Source: Flavobacterium kingsejongi (lineage in GTDB: Bacteria; Bacteroidota; Bacteroidia; Flavobacteriales; Flavobacteriaceae). Taken from it: a stretch of DNA of 64,000 nt. This document shows positions 8,857-17,952 of this stretch, piece after piece (positions within the stretch are counted from its first letter, which is position 1; every line of letters starts with the position of its first letter). The stretch lies in NCBI RefSeq assembly GCF_003076475.1, contig NZ_CP020919.1:3348001-3412000 (forward strand). The letters run 5' to 3'. Made by a program: the position numbers and the translations under genes. The notes under the pieces are model-generated. The model worked only from the letters and a program-made list of their open reading frames with translations. It ran no database searches and was not told where the DNA came from.

Positions 8857-10131
8857 TTAGAAAACGAAAATTGGCCTTTCGCTCATCATATCGTTTACTT
8901 CATCCGCAATTTGCTCCAATAATTCTTCATTGGTATGGTCCATAATTACCCTGTCAATAAGGTCTACTATAGTTTCCATATCAGCTTCTAAAAGTCCACG
9001 GGTAGTAATTGCTGCTGTACCCACACGGATCCCGGAAGTAACAAATGGTGATTTGTCATCAAAAGGCACCATATTTTTGTTTACTGTAATTTCTGCTTTT
9101 ACCAATGCATTTTCAGCATCTTTCCCTGAGATATTTTTATTTCTCAAATCGATTAGCATCATGTGATTATCGGTACCACCAGAGATGATATCATATCCTC
9201 TTTTTACAAATGCTGCTGCCATCGCTTTAGCATTTTTCTGCAGTTGGCGGGCGTATGTGAAAAATTCATCGGATAACGCTTCGCCAAAAGCTACTGCTTT
9301 TGCAGCGATGATATGCTCTAAAGGCCCGCCCTGGTTTCCAGGAAATACGGCACCATCAATTAGAGAAGACATCATACGGATTTCCCCTTTTGGAGTTTTG
9401 ATACCGAAAGGATTTTCAAAATCCTTCCCAATCATGATCATCCCACCTCGTGGTCCGCGTAATGTTTTATGCGTAGTGGTCGTAACGATATGGCAATGTG
9501 GCATTGGATCATTCATCAACCCTTTGGCAATTAATCCTGCCGGGTGCGAAATATCAGCCATAAGGATTGCTCCTACACTGTCTGCAATCACTCGGAAACG
9601 CTCAAAATCCATATCTCTGGAATAAGCAGAAGCACCGGCAATAATTAATTTTGGTTGTTCTTTGGTCGCAATTTCCTGAATTTTATCATAGTTTAAAACG
9701 CCTGTTTCTTTGTCTACACCATAAAATACCGGATTGTATAATCTACCGGAGAAATTCACCGGAGAACCGTGTGTTAAGTGGCCACCATGAGACAGGTCAA
9801 ATCCTAAGATTTTATCACCTGGTTTCAGGCAGGCATGGTAAACAGCCGTATTGGCTTGTGATCCGGAGTGAGGCTGAACATTGGCATATTCTGCACCAAA
9901 CAATGCTTTAGCTCTGTCAATAGCAATCTGCTCAATAACATCGACTACTTCACATCCGCCGTAGTATCTTTTGCCTGGGTAACCTTCAGCATATTTATTC
10001 GTTAGTATGGAACCTGCTGCTTCCAATACCTGATCACTTACAAAATTTTCCGAAGCGATAAGTTCCAGTCCGTGAATCTGGCGCTCTTGTTCTTCAAGAA
10101 TTAAGTCAAAAATTTGTTCGTCGCGTTGCAT
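8857..10131 (-). CDS. glyA: Serine hydroxymethyltransferase
   Basis: 424 residues from the chosen start [21 protein letters not shown] start ten codons earlier is possible, but family members begin at MQRD. It is the PLP enzyme converting serine and tetrahydrofolate to glycine and 5,10-methylene-tetrahydrofolate in the cytosol. Hallmarks are [32 protein letters not shown] and the PLP-lysine segment [14 protein letters not shown]. It is a single-gene unit with its own terminator and is transcribed divergently from fahA across a roughly 100-bp shared promoter region. A minus-strand TATTTTTG -7 box lies at 10159-10166. Confidence 0.97.
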   Translation of the reverse strand: MQRDEQIFDLILEEQERQIHGLELIASENFVSDQVLEAAGSILTNKYAEGYPGKRYYGGCEVVDVIEQIAIDRAKALFGAEYANVQPHSGSQANTAVYHACLKPGDKILGFDLSHGGHLTHGSPVNFSGRLYNPVFYGVDKETGVLNYDKIQEIATKEQPKLIIAGASAYSRDMDFERFRVIADSVGAILMADISHPAGLIAKGLMNDPMPHCHIVTTTTHKTLRGPRGGMIMIGKDFENPFGIKTPKGEIRMMSSLIDGAVFPGNQGGPLEHIIAAKAVAFGEALSDEFFTYARQLQKNAKAMAAAFVKRGYDIISGGTDNHMMLIDLRNKNISGKDAENALVKAEITVNKNMVPFDDKSPFVTSGIRVGTAAITTRGLLEADMETIVDLIDRVIMDHTNEELLEQIADEVNDMMSERPIFVF

Positions 10132-10176
10132 CTGATAATTTTTCGTTAAGTTTGGTGACAAAAATACAAAAATGGT

Positions 10177-10206
10177 TTTGTAAATTCATAGATAACAATA
10201 TATTTG
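10177..10206 (+). promoter_or_regulatory. Promoter of fahA
   Basis: TTTG at 10177-10180, an 18-bp spacer and TATATTTG at 10199-10206 match the Bacteroidota -33/-7 consensus. The expected transcription start is about 20 bp before the fahA start codon at 10233. The glyA promoter overlaps on the other strand. Confidence 0.6.
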
Positions 10207-10232
10207 ATAACGAAATTATAAACAAACTAAAA

Positions 10233-11516
10233 ATGCCAATAACAGCTAATAATCCTGATAGAAAATCCTGGCTTCAGGTCCCTGAAAATAGTGATTTCCC
10301 TATTCAGAACATACCCTTCGGCGTCTTTTTAACCAAGGAACATGTCGTGACCATCGGAACCCGGATCGGCAATTATGCAATTGATTTGGGTGCACTCCAG
10401 CAATTGAGTTATTTCGAAGGAATCGAACTGACGGATGATATGTTCATGCAGGATACCCTAAATGATTTTATTTCAGACGGAAAAAAAACATGGCGCCTGG
10501 TACGCAACCGTATCGCCGATATTTTTGACCAGAACAATCCCGAATTACGAGACAATACATCACACAGAGATGTGGTGATTTTCAACATAGAAGATGTAGA
10601 AATGCAGCTTCCCATCCTAATTGGTGATTATACCGATTTTTATTCCAGTAAAGAACATGCGACCAATGTTGGTAAGATGTTCCGCGATCCGGACAATGCC
10701 TTATTACCCAACTGGGTTCATATCCCGGTAGGCTATCACGGCAGGAGTTCTACTATCATTCCATCCGGTATCCCGGTACATCGCCCTATGGGGCAAACGC
10801 TTCCAAATGGTGAGACACAACCTGTTTTTGGGCCTTCCCGATTGGTTGATTTTGAACTGGAAACAGCATTTATTACTACCGACGCTAATATTATGGGTGA
10901 AAATATTCCCATTGAAGAAGCGGAAGAATACATCTTTGGGATGGTATTGCTGAATGACTGGAGTGCCCGCGACATCCAGAAATGGGAATATGTGCCACTT
11001 GGGCCATTCCTGGCTAAAAATTTCGCTTCTTCCATTTCACCATGGATTGTAACTCTGGACGCTTTAGAGCCTTTCAGGACTTCAAGCCCGGTACAGGAAC
11101 CAAAACCGTTAGCGTACCTGCAACAGGAAGGTGACCATGCTTTTGACATCAATCTTGAAGTAACTATCGCTCCGGAGAATGTAGCGCCGACCTTACTTTC
11201 AAAATCAAATTTTAAATACATGTACTGGACCATGAGCCAGCAATTGACTCACCATACTGTAAATGGGTGTCGGGTAAATTCCGGCGATATGATGGGATCA
11301 GGAACGATTTCAGGCAGCACTCCGGATAGCTTCGGTTCTATGCTGGAATTGACCTGGGGCGGAAAAAATCCAATCACCATGAAAGATGGAACGGAACGTA
11401 AATTCATCAACGATGGCGATACGGTAACCATGACCGGATATTGCCAGAATGACCTGGTTCGCATTGGATTTGGTGAAGTAAGCAGTAAACTGTTACCCCC
11501 TTTTGTTCGGAAATAA
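10233..11516 (+). CDS. fahA: Fumarylacetoacetase
   Basis: 427 residues from the ATG at 10233 (MPITANNPDRKSWLQV). An earlier in-frame ATG at 10152 would add 27 unlike residues lying across the promoter, so it is not used. The enzyme hydrolyses 4-fumarylacetoacetate to fumarate and acetoacetate, the last step of tyrosine degradation. FAH-family signatures are DYTDFYSSKEHATNVGKMFR, PVGYHGRSSTI, the metal-binding FELETAFI region, LLNDWSARDIQKWEYVPLGP and GCRVNSGDMMGSGTISG. The length matches the family. No other tyrosine-catabolic gene is adjacent. A terminator follows directly. Confidence 0.95.
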   Translation: MPITANNPDRKSWLQVPENSDFPIQNIPFGVFLTKEHVVTIGTRIGNYAIDLGALQQLSYFEGIELTDDMFMQDTLNDFISDGKKTWRLVRNRIADIFDQNNPELRDNTSHRDVVIFNIEDVEMQLPILIGDYTDFYSSKEHATNVGKMFRDPDNALLPNWVHIPVGYHGRSSTIIPSGIPVHRPMGQTLPNGETQPVFGPSRLVDFELETAFITTDANIMGENIPIEEAEEYIFGMVLLNDWSARDIQKWEYVPLGPFLAKNFASSISPWIVTLDALEPFRTSSPVQEPKPLAYLQQEGDHAFDINLEVTIAPENVAPTLLSKSNFKYMYWTMSQQLTHHTVNGCRVNSGDMMGSGTISGSTPDSFGSMLELTWGGKNPITMKDGTERKFINDGDTVTMTGYCQNDLVRIGFGEVSSKLLPPFVRK

Positions 11517-11536
11517 TTCAAAAAAAAAATAGCCTC

Positions 11537-11573
11537 AAAACCTCCCTTTGCCCTGCATTGGTGAGGTTTTTTT
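11537..11573 (+). terminator. Terminator of fahA
   Basis: Stem AAAACCTC (11537-11544) with GAGGTTTT (11563-11570), then a T run; about 20 bp after the fahA stop codon. The stem is A-flanked, so it may also work on the minus strand. Confidence 0.7.
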
Positions 11574-11683
11574 ATGCCTTAAAAAATCGTGGCACAATTA
11601 CTGTTAAATCACTTTAAGAAAGTTAAAAACAAAATGCACAACAGCAGGTGAAAAAAATTACTTTTGCACAAATAATCCGTATC

Positions 11684-12865
11684 ATGAAAAAAATTACTTT
11701 TTTGATTGTAGCAGCACTTTTAGTAAGCTGTGGTGTCCGCCAAACTACTAATATGATCAGCTCTGGCGATTTTGACGGCGCTATTGACAAGGCGATCAAT
11801 AATCTCCGTACCAATAAAACGTCCAAGGGCAAGCAGGATTATATTTATTTACTGGAAGAAGCCTTTGCCAAAGCCAAAGAGCGTGACTTGCGTGATATTG
11901 ATTTCATGGTTCGGGAGGCCAATCCCAATAACCTGGAAAGAATCTACGTCACTTATGTACAGCTGAAAGAACGCCAGGAAAAAATACGCCCCATACTCCC
12001 ACTCCCGCTGATTCGTGAAAAACGAGATGCTATTTTTCCTTTTGATGACTATTTCGCAAAAATAATCAGTAGCAGAGATGCGCTTTCCAAACACCTGTAT
12101 GCCAATTCCAAAGCACTATTACTGACCAATGACAAAATGGCTTTCCGTCGTGCTTATGATGATTTTGCCTACCTGGAACAAATCAACCCCAATTATAAAG
12201 ATACCCGAAAACTGATGGAAGAAGCCCAGTTTAAAGGTACTGATTTCGTGAGGGTGTATGCTCAAAACCAAACCAATAGTGTAATTCCGGTACAGCTGGA
12301 AAGGGACTTGCTCGATTTTAGTACCTATGGCCTTGATGACAAATGGACGGTATACCACAATACGCAACAAAAAAATGTATACTATGATTATGGTTTAGCT
12401 ATTAATTTCAGAAATATTTTGATTTCACCGGAACAAGTAAGCGAAAAGGAATTTACCAGAGAGCGGCAAATCAAAGATGGCTATCAGAACCTATTGGACA
12501 GCCGTGGGAATGTCGTAAAAGACAGCCTTGGTAAAGCCATTCAGGTAGATCGTATAGTCACGCTTCGCGCCATAGTACGTGAGGTCGTACAGTTTAAATC
12601 CACACAGCTTAATGCACAGGTAGATTATATTGACCTGCGCTCCAACCAGCTGATACAAAGCTTTCCTTTAAGCAGTCGTTCGGTCTTCGAAAATGTCTAT
12701 GCAGGATACAAAGGCGATAAGGATGCTATCGAACAGAGTTATTATATTTATTTCATGAGAGGCGCTATGCCTTTCCCAAGTAATGAGCAAATGGTATATG
12801 ATACAGGCGAAAATTTAAAACTAAAACTGAAAAATATTCTGAATCAGAATCAATTTCGACAGTAA
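11684..12865 (+). CDS. Lipoprotein of unknown function
   Basis: 393 residues from the internal start at 11684. The longer frame from 11648 repeats the MKKITF signal start and is less likely. A signal peptide ends in a lipobox (AALLVSC, Cys16), so the mature protein is probably lipid-anchored. After it come helical repeats suggestive of a TPR-like solenoid (DFDGAIDKAINNLRTNKTSK and later DDFAYLEQINPNYKDTRKLM) and a beta-rich second half. I do not recognise a named family. It stands alone between fahA and an IS element and has no obvious partner gene. A role in envelope maintenance is only a guess. Confidence 0.75.
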   Translation: MKKITFLIVAALLVSCGVRQTTNMISSGDFDGAIDKAINNLRTNKTSKGKQDYIYLLEEAFAKAKERDLRDIDFMVREANPNNLERIYVTYVQLKERQEKIRPILPLPLIREKRDAIFPFDDYFAKIISSRDALSKHLYANSKALLLTNDKMAFRRAYDDFAYLEQINPNYKDTRKLMEEAQFKGTDFVRVYAQNQTNSVIPVQLERDLLDFSTYGLDDKWTVYHNTQQKNVYYDYGLAINFRNILISPEQVSEKEFTRERQIKDGYQNLLDSRGNVVKDSLGKAIQVDRIVTLRAIVREVVQFKSTQLNAQVDYIDLRSNQLIQSFPLSSRSVFENVYAGYKGDKDAIEQSYYIYFMRGAMPFPSNEQMVYDTGENLKLKLKNILNQNQFRQ

Positions 12866-12884
12866 TCCAAAACCGCTGATTTAT

Positions 12885-12923
12885 AAGAAGCTGTCTCAAA
12901 ACTGAGTCAGCTTCTTTTTTTTT
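12885..12923 (+). terminator. Hairpin at left end of the IS1182-type element
   Basis: GAAGCTG ... CAGCTTC with inner CTCA/TGAG pairing, followed by a run of T. It may terminate read-through from the lipoprotein gene and shield the transposase. Confidence 0.55.
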
Positions 12924-12982
12924 AGTTTGTATTTTTATATGCAATTTTGTAAATTTAATCAGTGATAAACAGCTGATTATAT

Positions 12983-14521
12983 ATGAGATTCAAACATTAT
13001 AACCAACAACAAACGATGCTTCTACCTTATTCGTTTGATGATTTAATTCCACATACACATGCGGTTCGAATAGTTGACCAAGTTGTGGAATCCCTTAATA
13101 TCCAGCCTCTTTTAAAAGCGTACAGTAAAGAAGGTAATCCTGGATATCATCCAAAGATGTTACTCAAAGTGATGTTGTATGCTTATATGACTAATATCTA
13201 TTCTTCGAGAAAGATAGAACTTGCACTTCGTGAGAATATCAATTTTATGTGGCTTACTTCTATGACTATTGTTGATCATAATACAATTAATAGATTTAGA
13301 AGTGATAAACTAAAAGAGAGTTTTAAAGAAATCTTCAAGCAGGTAGTTTTGATGTTGGCCTCAGAAGGACTGGTGAATCTAAAACAAATTTATACCGACG
13401 GAACAAAAATAGAAGCTCAGGCCGGCAGGTACACTTTTGTGTGGGGTAAGAGCATAAAAACCAATAAAGCAAAAATGCTCACCCAGTTGGAAGAATTATG
13501 GAACTATGCCCAAAGTATCGACAATGAAGATGACCCCAACCCGGAACCAACAGAGTTCAAAGAAATCAGCAAAGAGGTAATTGAGAAAACTGTAGCTAAA
13601 ATAGATGCCAAACTCTCTGGTAATGAAAAGACCAGTTCTAAAGCAAAAGCTAAATTACGCTACATAAAAAATAATTTTACTTCCAATCTTGAAAAGTATG
13701 AAAAGCAAGAAGCTATTCTGGGAGAAAGAAACAGTTACAGCAAAACTGACACCCAGGCTACTTTTATGCGCATGAAAGAAGACCATATGTTAAACGGACA
13801 GCTCAAACCAGCTTATAATACTCAAATATCTACACAAAATCAGATCATTGTTCATTATACCATCCACCAAAATCCGACCGATACTAAAACACTCCAGCCT
13901 CATTTAGAAAATTTGGAACAAACCTTTGGTAAAAAATTATTTAAAAAGATAAAAGAAATAACTACTGACGCAGGTTATGGAAGTGAAGAAAACTACGATT
14001 ATCTGAAACAGAAGAAACTCAAAGCTTTTGTGAAGTATAATACTTTTGAAAAAGAACAAGATCAAAACTACCAAAAGAAACACAAGGCTTTTAGCAAGGA
14101 AAATCTCTATTACAATCCAGAAGAAGACTATTATGTATGTCCAATGGGACAAAAAATGCATAAAACATATCAAAACCAGAAAACAACAACTACAGGATAC
14201 ACCCAAACCTTATCGCATTATCAGGCCAAAAACTGTGAAGGCTGTTCACTTCGAGGTCAATGTTTTAAAGCTCAGGGAAACAGAAGCATCGAGCGAAACC
14301 ACAACCTTGAAAGACATAAACAACAAGCAAGGGAATTACTACTAAGTGAAATAGGAATACAAAGAAGAAAGCAACGCTCTGCCGATGTAGAGCCTGTATT
14401 CGCTCAACTCAAGCATAATAACGGTTTTAGACGGTTTTCTTTAAAAGGACTTCAAAAAGTAGAATTAGAATTCGGATTAATGGCTTTAGGTCACAACTTA
14501 AGAAAGAAAATTGCAGCATAA
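12983..14521 (+). CDS. IS1182-family transposase
   Basis: 512 residues, full length. The N-terminal domain (HPKMLLKVMLYAYMTNIYSS) and DDE catalytic core are present: Asp in IYTDGTKIEAQAG, Asp in ITTDAGYGSEENY and Glu in SADVEPVFAQLKHNNGF. A cysteine-rich segment (about residues 395-430, with YVCPMG, NCEGCSLRGQC) is typical of this family. The frame is undamaged, so the element may still be active. It cuts and pastes its own element, and its inverted ends lie about 98 bp on either side of the gene. Confidence 0.93.
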   Translation: MRFKHYNQQQTMLLPYSFDDLIPHTHAVRIVDQVVESLNIQPLLKAYSKEGNPGYHPKMLLKVMLYAYMTNIYSSRKIELALRENINFMWLTSMTIVDHNTINRFRSDKLKESFKEIFKQVVLMLASEGLVNLKQIYTDGTKIEAQAGRYTFVWGKSIKTNKAKMLTQLEELWNYAQSIDNEDDPNPEPTEFKEISKEVIEKTVAKIDAKLSGNEKTSSKAKAKLRYIKNNFTSNLEKYEKQEAILGERNSYSKTDTQATFMRMKEDHMLNGQLKPAYNTQISTQNQIIVHYTIHQNPTDTKTLQPHLENLEQTFGKKLFKKIKEITTDAGYGSEENYDYLKQKKLKAFVKYNTFEKEQDQNYQKKHKAFSKENLYYNPEEDYYVCPMGQKMHKTYQNQKTTTTGYTQTLSHYQAKNCEGCSLRGQCFKAQGNRSIERNHNLERHKQQARELLLSEIGIQRRKQRSADVEPVFAQLKHNNGFRRFSLKGLQKVELEFGLMALGHNLRKKIAA

Positions 14522-14584
14522 AGGCAATTTTTTACTCCCGTTAAAATCTAGATAGTTAAAATCCAAAATTGTATCAAATAAAAA

Positions 14585-14624
14585 AACCGTCTCAAAATTT
14601 GTTTTGAGACGGCTTCTTTTTTAT
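14585..14624 (+). terminator. Hairpin at right end of the IS1182-type element
   Basis: Perfect stem CCGTCTCAAAA / TTTTGAGACGG (14587-14612) flanked by A and T runs, so it can terminate in either direction. It separates the transposase from the arginine operon promoter about 65 bp downstream. Confidence 0.65.
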
Positions 14625-14682
14625 TTTAAAATTATTCTATGCTGATAAAATAAGTTTGCAACTATTTTAATCTCATTTTAAC

Positions 14683-14712
14683 TTGGATTCTAACAAAATA
14701 GTTTTACATTTG
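14683..14712 (+). promoter_or_regulatory. Promoter of the arginine operon and its leader ORF
   Basis: TTG (14683-14685), a 19-bp spacer and TACATTTG (14705-14712) give an excellent fit to the Bacteroidota vegetative promoter. The predicted transcription start, about 6-8 bp after the -7 box, falls on or next to the ATG at 14720, so the small ORF would be translated from a nearly leaderless mRNA. Confidence 0.7.
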
Positions 14713-14719
14713 CGGCCTG

Positions 14720-14806
14720 ATGAATAAAAAAGTGCAACATATCACTATGCTATTACGGAAACAACTACGGGAAACTTCTCGGGTTGTGCGGATATTCTCT
14801 ATATAA
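14720..14806 (+). CDS. 28-codon leader ORF rich in arginine codons
   Basis: The ORF reads MNKKVQHITMLLRK, then QLRETSRVVRIFSI and a TAA stop. Four of its last 16 residues are arginine (13, 17, 21, 24) and all four use CGG. It starts 7 bp after the -7 box, so there is no room for a normal ribosome-binding site. It lies 243 bp upstream of the first structural gene of an arginine biosynthesis operon. The position, size and codon content suggest a leader peptide whose translation senses arginyl-tRNA supply, but no such mechanism is proven here, and a chance ORF remains possible. Confidence 0.5.
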   Translation: MNKKVQHITMLLRKQLRETSRVVRIFSI

Positions 14807-14930
14807 TCCGCCAAAGTACCGTCTTAAAATAGTTTATTCATTTTTTACATCAAGATTTTGAAAACATCACAATCTTTTTCCGGGAGTACCACTTCCAAGA
14901 CATTACATAGTTTTACCCTACAATTTTCTG

Positions 14931-14994
14931 CCTTCCGGATGCTATTCCGGCCGTAAGGTCTCTATACTATTTAGGAATTGGTGCGTCCGATTCC
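14931..14994 (+). promoter_or_regulatory. Hairpin-rich 5' leader of the arginine operon
   Basis: Within the roughly 240-nt untranslated stretch between the leader ORF and the GNAT gene two stems can be read: CCTT-CCGG pairing with CCGG-AAGG around 14931-14958, and GGAATTGG / CCGATTCC with loop TGCGT at 14974-14994 (8 pairs, one G-T). Neither is followed directly by a T run. They could form part of an attenuation or RNA-binding switch. The rest of 14807-15048 shows no gene. Confidence 0.35.
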
Positions 14995-15048
14995 CTACTT
15001 CCGAAACTTGTCTTTACCCTTTTATTTAATCCTATTATACATTTTTAA

Positions 15049-15669
15049 ATGAATGTATCCATCATTATTGCTCAGGAAGAGCATTACAAATATGCACAGG
15101 AAATTTGTGATACCATTGAGGCATCTGCCCTATTGCGAGGTACCGGGATTGCGAAGCGAACGCCCGAATATGTCCAGAAAAAGATGGAAAACAAAGATGC
15201 TATTATTGCATTGGCTGACGGTAAGTTTGCCGGTTTTTGTTATATCGAAAGCTGGCAGCACGGAAAATTTGTCGCCAATTCAGGATTAATCGTACATCCC
15301 GATTTCAGAAACCTCGGACTGGCCAAGAAAATCAAAACCCGTGTTTTTGAATATTCCCAGGAGAAATTCCCGGGTGCCAAAATCTTTGGAATCACAACTG
15401 GATTGGCGGTGATGAAAATCAATTCCGACCTAGGCTACAAACCCGTCCCGTTTTCAGAACTAACAGATGATCCGAGTTTCTGGAAAGGCTGTAGCGGATG
15501 TACCAATTTTGATATACTCCAGCGTAAAGACTATAAGATGTGCCTGTGCACCGGAATGTTATACGACCCGAAACAACGCGAGGAAGAAGACCAATATACC
15601 TTTAACAAAAAGGTCCTTACCCGCTTAAAAAATATAAAACAAACCCTTTTCCTAAAAAAAGAAAAATAA
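15049..15669 (+). CDS. GNAT acyltransferase, likely first step of arginine synthesis
   Basis: 206 residues with a GNAT fold; the acyl-CoA loop is seen as HPDFRNLGLAKKI (about residues 83-95). It heads the arginine operon, 19 bp before argG, and the operon has no other N-acetylglutamate synthase. It therefore probably transfers an acetyl or succinyl group to glutamate. The C-terminal part has a cysteine-containing segment (KGCSGCTNF and later MCLCTGM), which is unusual for a plain GNAT and could bind metal. The exact acyl donor is unknown; compare the note on argF'. Confidence 0.75.
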   Translation: MNVSIIIAQEEHYKYAQEICDTIEASALLRGTGIAKRTPEYVQKKMENKDAIIALADGKFAGFCYIESWQHGKFVANSGLIVHPDFRNLGLAKKIKTRVFEYSQEKFPGAKIFGITTGLAVMKINSDLGYKPVPFSELTDDPSFWKGCSGCTNFDILQRKDYKMCLCTGMLYDPKQREEEDQYTFNKKVLTRLKNIKQTLFLKKEK

Positions 15670-15688
15670 CAACTACAACAATATACTC

Positions 15689-16882
15689 ATGAAAACAATT
15701 GTTTTAGCCTATAGCGGCGGATTAGATACCTCTTACTGCCTGACCTATTTACAAAAAGAACTACACTACGAAGTACATACTGTACTGGTGAATACCGGTG
15801 GTTTTGACGCTGCCGAACTGGAAGCCATCCAAGAAAGAGCATTAGCCCTGGGGAGTGCAAAGCACACTAATCTTGATATAGTTGATCATTATTATGAAAA
15901 AGCCATCAAATACTTAGTGTATGGAAATGTTTTAAAAAACAACACTTATCCACTATCTGTAAGTGCTGAGCGTGTTTTTCAGGCGATTGAAACCGTGAAA
16001 TATGCCAAAAGCATCGGAGCATCAGCGCTGGCGCATGGCAGCACCGGAGCCGGAAATGACCAGATTCGTTTTGACCTGATCTTCCAGACCATTGCACCTG
16101 AAATGGAAATCGTTACACCCATCCGTGACCTGAAATTATCCCGTCAGGAAGAAATGCAATACCTGCAAAATAACGGTGTGGAATATTCCTGGGAAAAAGC
16201 ACAGTATTCAATCAATAAAGGAATATGGGGCACGAGCGTAGGCGGAAAGGAAACTTTAGTATCCAACCTTCCACTGCCCGATGCCGCTTATCCTTCCCAA
16301 TTACAAAAAGAAGGCACAGAAAAAGTAACCCTGCAATTTGAAAAGGGAGAACTAACAGCCATCAATGGTGTGTCGGACAAACCTACCGCCAATATTACCA
16401 AACTGGAAAAACTGGCCAGCGCCTATGCTATTGGCAGGGATATCCATGTTGGCGATACCATTATCGGTATCAAGGGACGTGTTGGATTTGAAGCTGCGGC
16501 TCCGATTATTATTATAAAAGCACACCATCTGCTGGAAAAACATGTATTGGGCAAATGGCAACAATACTGGAAAGAACAATTAGGAAACTGGTACGGCATG
16601 CTGTTCCACGAAGGGCAATTCCTGGATCCTGTAATGCGCAATATCGAATCTTTCCTGGAAGACACACAAAAAACGGTTACCGGTACTGTTACCGTAAGCC
16701 TGAAACCATATCATTTTTCGCTGGACGGCATCACATCAGCGCACGACCTTATGAACTCGGGCTTCGGACAGTATGGGGAAACCAACAATGCCTGGTCGGC
16801 AGAAGACGCCAAAGGCTTTATCAAAATCCTGGGGAATGCCCAGGCCATTTATTCACATGTAAACGACATCAGTTATGATTAA
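15689..16882 (+). CDS. argG: Argininosuccinate synthase
   Basis: 397 residues, normal length. It joins citrulline and aspartate with ATP to give argininosuccinate. The N-type ATP pyrophosphatase loop AYSGGLDTSYC is at residues 7-17; other conserved stretches are AHGSTGAGNDQIRF and the WGTSVGG region. The gene overlaps argC by 8 bp, which implies translational coupling, and is second in the arginine operon. The fold and motifs are complete. Confidence 0.95.
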   Translation: MKTIVLAYSGGLDTSYCLTYLQKELHYEVHTVLVNTGGFDAAELEAIQERALALGSAKHTNLDIVDHYYEKAIKYLVYGNVLKNNTYPLSVSAERVFQAIETVKYAKSIGASALAHGSTGAGNDQIRFDLIFQTIAPEMEIVTPIRDLKLSRQEEMQYLQNNGVEYSWEKAQYSINKGIWGTSVGGKETLVSNLPLPDAAYPSQLQKEGTEKVTLQFEKGELTAINGVSDKPTANITKLEKLASAYAIGRDIHVGDTIIGIKGRVGFEAAAPIIIIKAHHLLEKHVLGKWQQYWKEQLGNWYGMLFHEGQFLDPVMRNIESFLEDTQKTVTGTVTVSLKPYHFSLDGITSAHDLMNSGFGQYGETNNAWSAEDAKGFIKILGNAQAIYSHVNDISYD

Positions 16883-17852
16883 TATCGGAATAATAGGAGG
16901 TTCAGGTTATACCGCAGGCGAATTGCTACGCCTGCTGGTTCACCACCCCAACGCTGCTATTGACTTCGTTTTTAGTACGACCAATGCCGGCAAACCGATA
17001 GCTTCTGTACACCAGGATTTATTGGGTGATACTGCACTTATCTTTACCGACACCATAAATCCGGAAGTGAATCTGGTATTTTTATGCCTGGGTCATGGGA
17101 AGTCAAAAGCTTTTTTAGCACAGCATCCTTTTGCCTACCATACCCGAATCATTGATTTAAGCAATGACTTCAGGCTGATAAATGAAGCTGTTTTTCAAGA
17201 TACACCGTTTGTTTATGGCCTCCCGGAACTCAATAAAAATAACATTGCTACAGCGAAGTATATCGCAAATCCCGGATGTTTTGCAACGGCGATCCAATTG
17301 GCGTTGCTCCCTTTAGCCGCCCAAAAGGAGTTGCAACATCCCATACACATCAATGCTACAACAGGCAGTACAGGCGCAGGAGTACAACCTTCCGCCAGTT
17401 CACACCACCCGTGGCGTACCGGCAACATGTCACATTACAAAGCCTTTGAACACCAGCACCTGGACGAAATCGGACAAAGCCTCGAACAACTACAGGGGAA
17501 TCCTGCTACGGAATTGATTTTTATTCCCAATCGTGGCGATTTTACGCGAGGCATATTTGCGACACTATATACCAAGACCGATCAGTCATTGGAAGCGATC
17601 ACTGAGGCATACCAGGAATTTTATAGTACCCAGCCTTTTGTAACAGTTACCAATGCCGCGATCAACCTGAAGCAGGTCGTACAAACCAACAAATGCATCA
17701 TCAGCATCGAAAAAAAAGGGGCCTATGTATTGCTTACCTCCGTTATAGATAACCTGTTGAAAGGAGCTTCCGGGCAGGCAGTACAAAATATGAACCTGAT
17801 GTTCGGGCTGGAAGAAACCACCGGATTACGGCTAAAACCTGCAGGATTTTAG
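16875..17852 (+). CDS. argC: N-acyl-gamma-glutamyl-phosphate reductase
   Basis: 325 residues. It is an NADPH-dependent reductase making the acylated glutamate semialdehyde, the third step of the pathway. The N-terminal dinucleotide-binding loop is GIIGGSGYTAGELLRL and the catalytic cysteine is Cys135 in NPGCFATAIQ. The later segment TGSTGAGVQPSASSHHPWR is typical of ArgC. It overlaps the end of argG by 8 bp. A 135-bp gap with a repeat-like sequence separates it from argD. Confidence 0.95.
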   Translation: MINIGIIGGSGYTAGELLRLLVHHPNAAIDFVFSTTNAGKPIASVHQDLLGDTALIFTDTINPEVNLVFLCLGHGKSKAFLAQHPFAYHTRIIDLSNDFRLINEAVFQDTPFVYGLPELNKNNIATAKYIANPGCFATAIQLALLPLAAQKELQHPIHINATTGSTGAGVQPSASSHHPWRTGNMSHYKAFEHQHLDEIGQSLEQLQGNPATELIFIPNRGDFTRGIFATLYTKTDQSLEAITEAYQEFYSTQPFVTVTNAAINLKQVVQTNKCIISIEKKGAYVLLTSVIDNLLKGASGQAVQNMNLMFGLEETTGLRLKPAGF

Positions 17853-17881
17853 ATTTGGAGCAGTCGTTTCGGTTGCATCAC

Positions 17882-17952
17882 CCCTCGTGTCCCGCTGTTC
17901 CCGTTATCTTTTTTCGAAAAGAAAAAAGGATATTGGTGCCATCGGGGCTAAA
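17882..17952. repeat. Intergenic repeat-like element between argC and argD
   Basis: The segment runs from the TCCCGCTGTTCCCG part through CTTTTTTCGAAAAGAAAAAAGG (a self-complementary hairpin at about 17909-17929) to GCCATCGGGGCTAA. From memory, similar 'CCCGCT ... TTTTTT ... AAAAAAGG ... ATCGGGGCTA' sequences recur between genes in flavobacterial genomes. Only one copy is seen in this window, so repeat status rests on recall. It lies inside an operon, where the hairpin could modulate downstream expression or mRNA stability. Confidence 0.45.

Larger units (their letters stand above)
12885..14618 (+). mobile_element. IS1182-family insertion sequence
   Basis: One transposase gene sits between imperfect inverted ends: AAGAAGCTGTCTCAAAAC at 12885-12902 and the complement of AAGAAGCCGTCTCAAAAC at 14601-14618 (17 of 18 identical). 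Each end is also a hairpin followed by a T run, so both boundaries resemble terminators. No clear target duplication could be read because the flanks are A/T runs. The element lies between the lipoprotein and the arginine operon promoter and appears intact. Confidence 0.85.

Noticed and set aside
10152..10232. Longer fahA start
   Set aside because: It would lie over the glyA and fahA promoters and add residues unlike the family; ATG 10233 gives the usual N-terminus.
11648..11683. Longer start of the lipoprotein gene
   Set aside because: It would place twelve residues in front of a complete signal peptide with lipobox.
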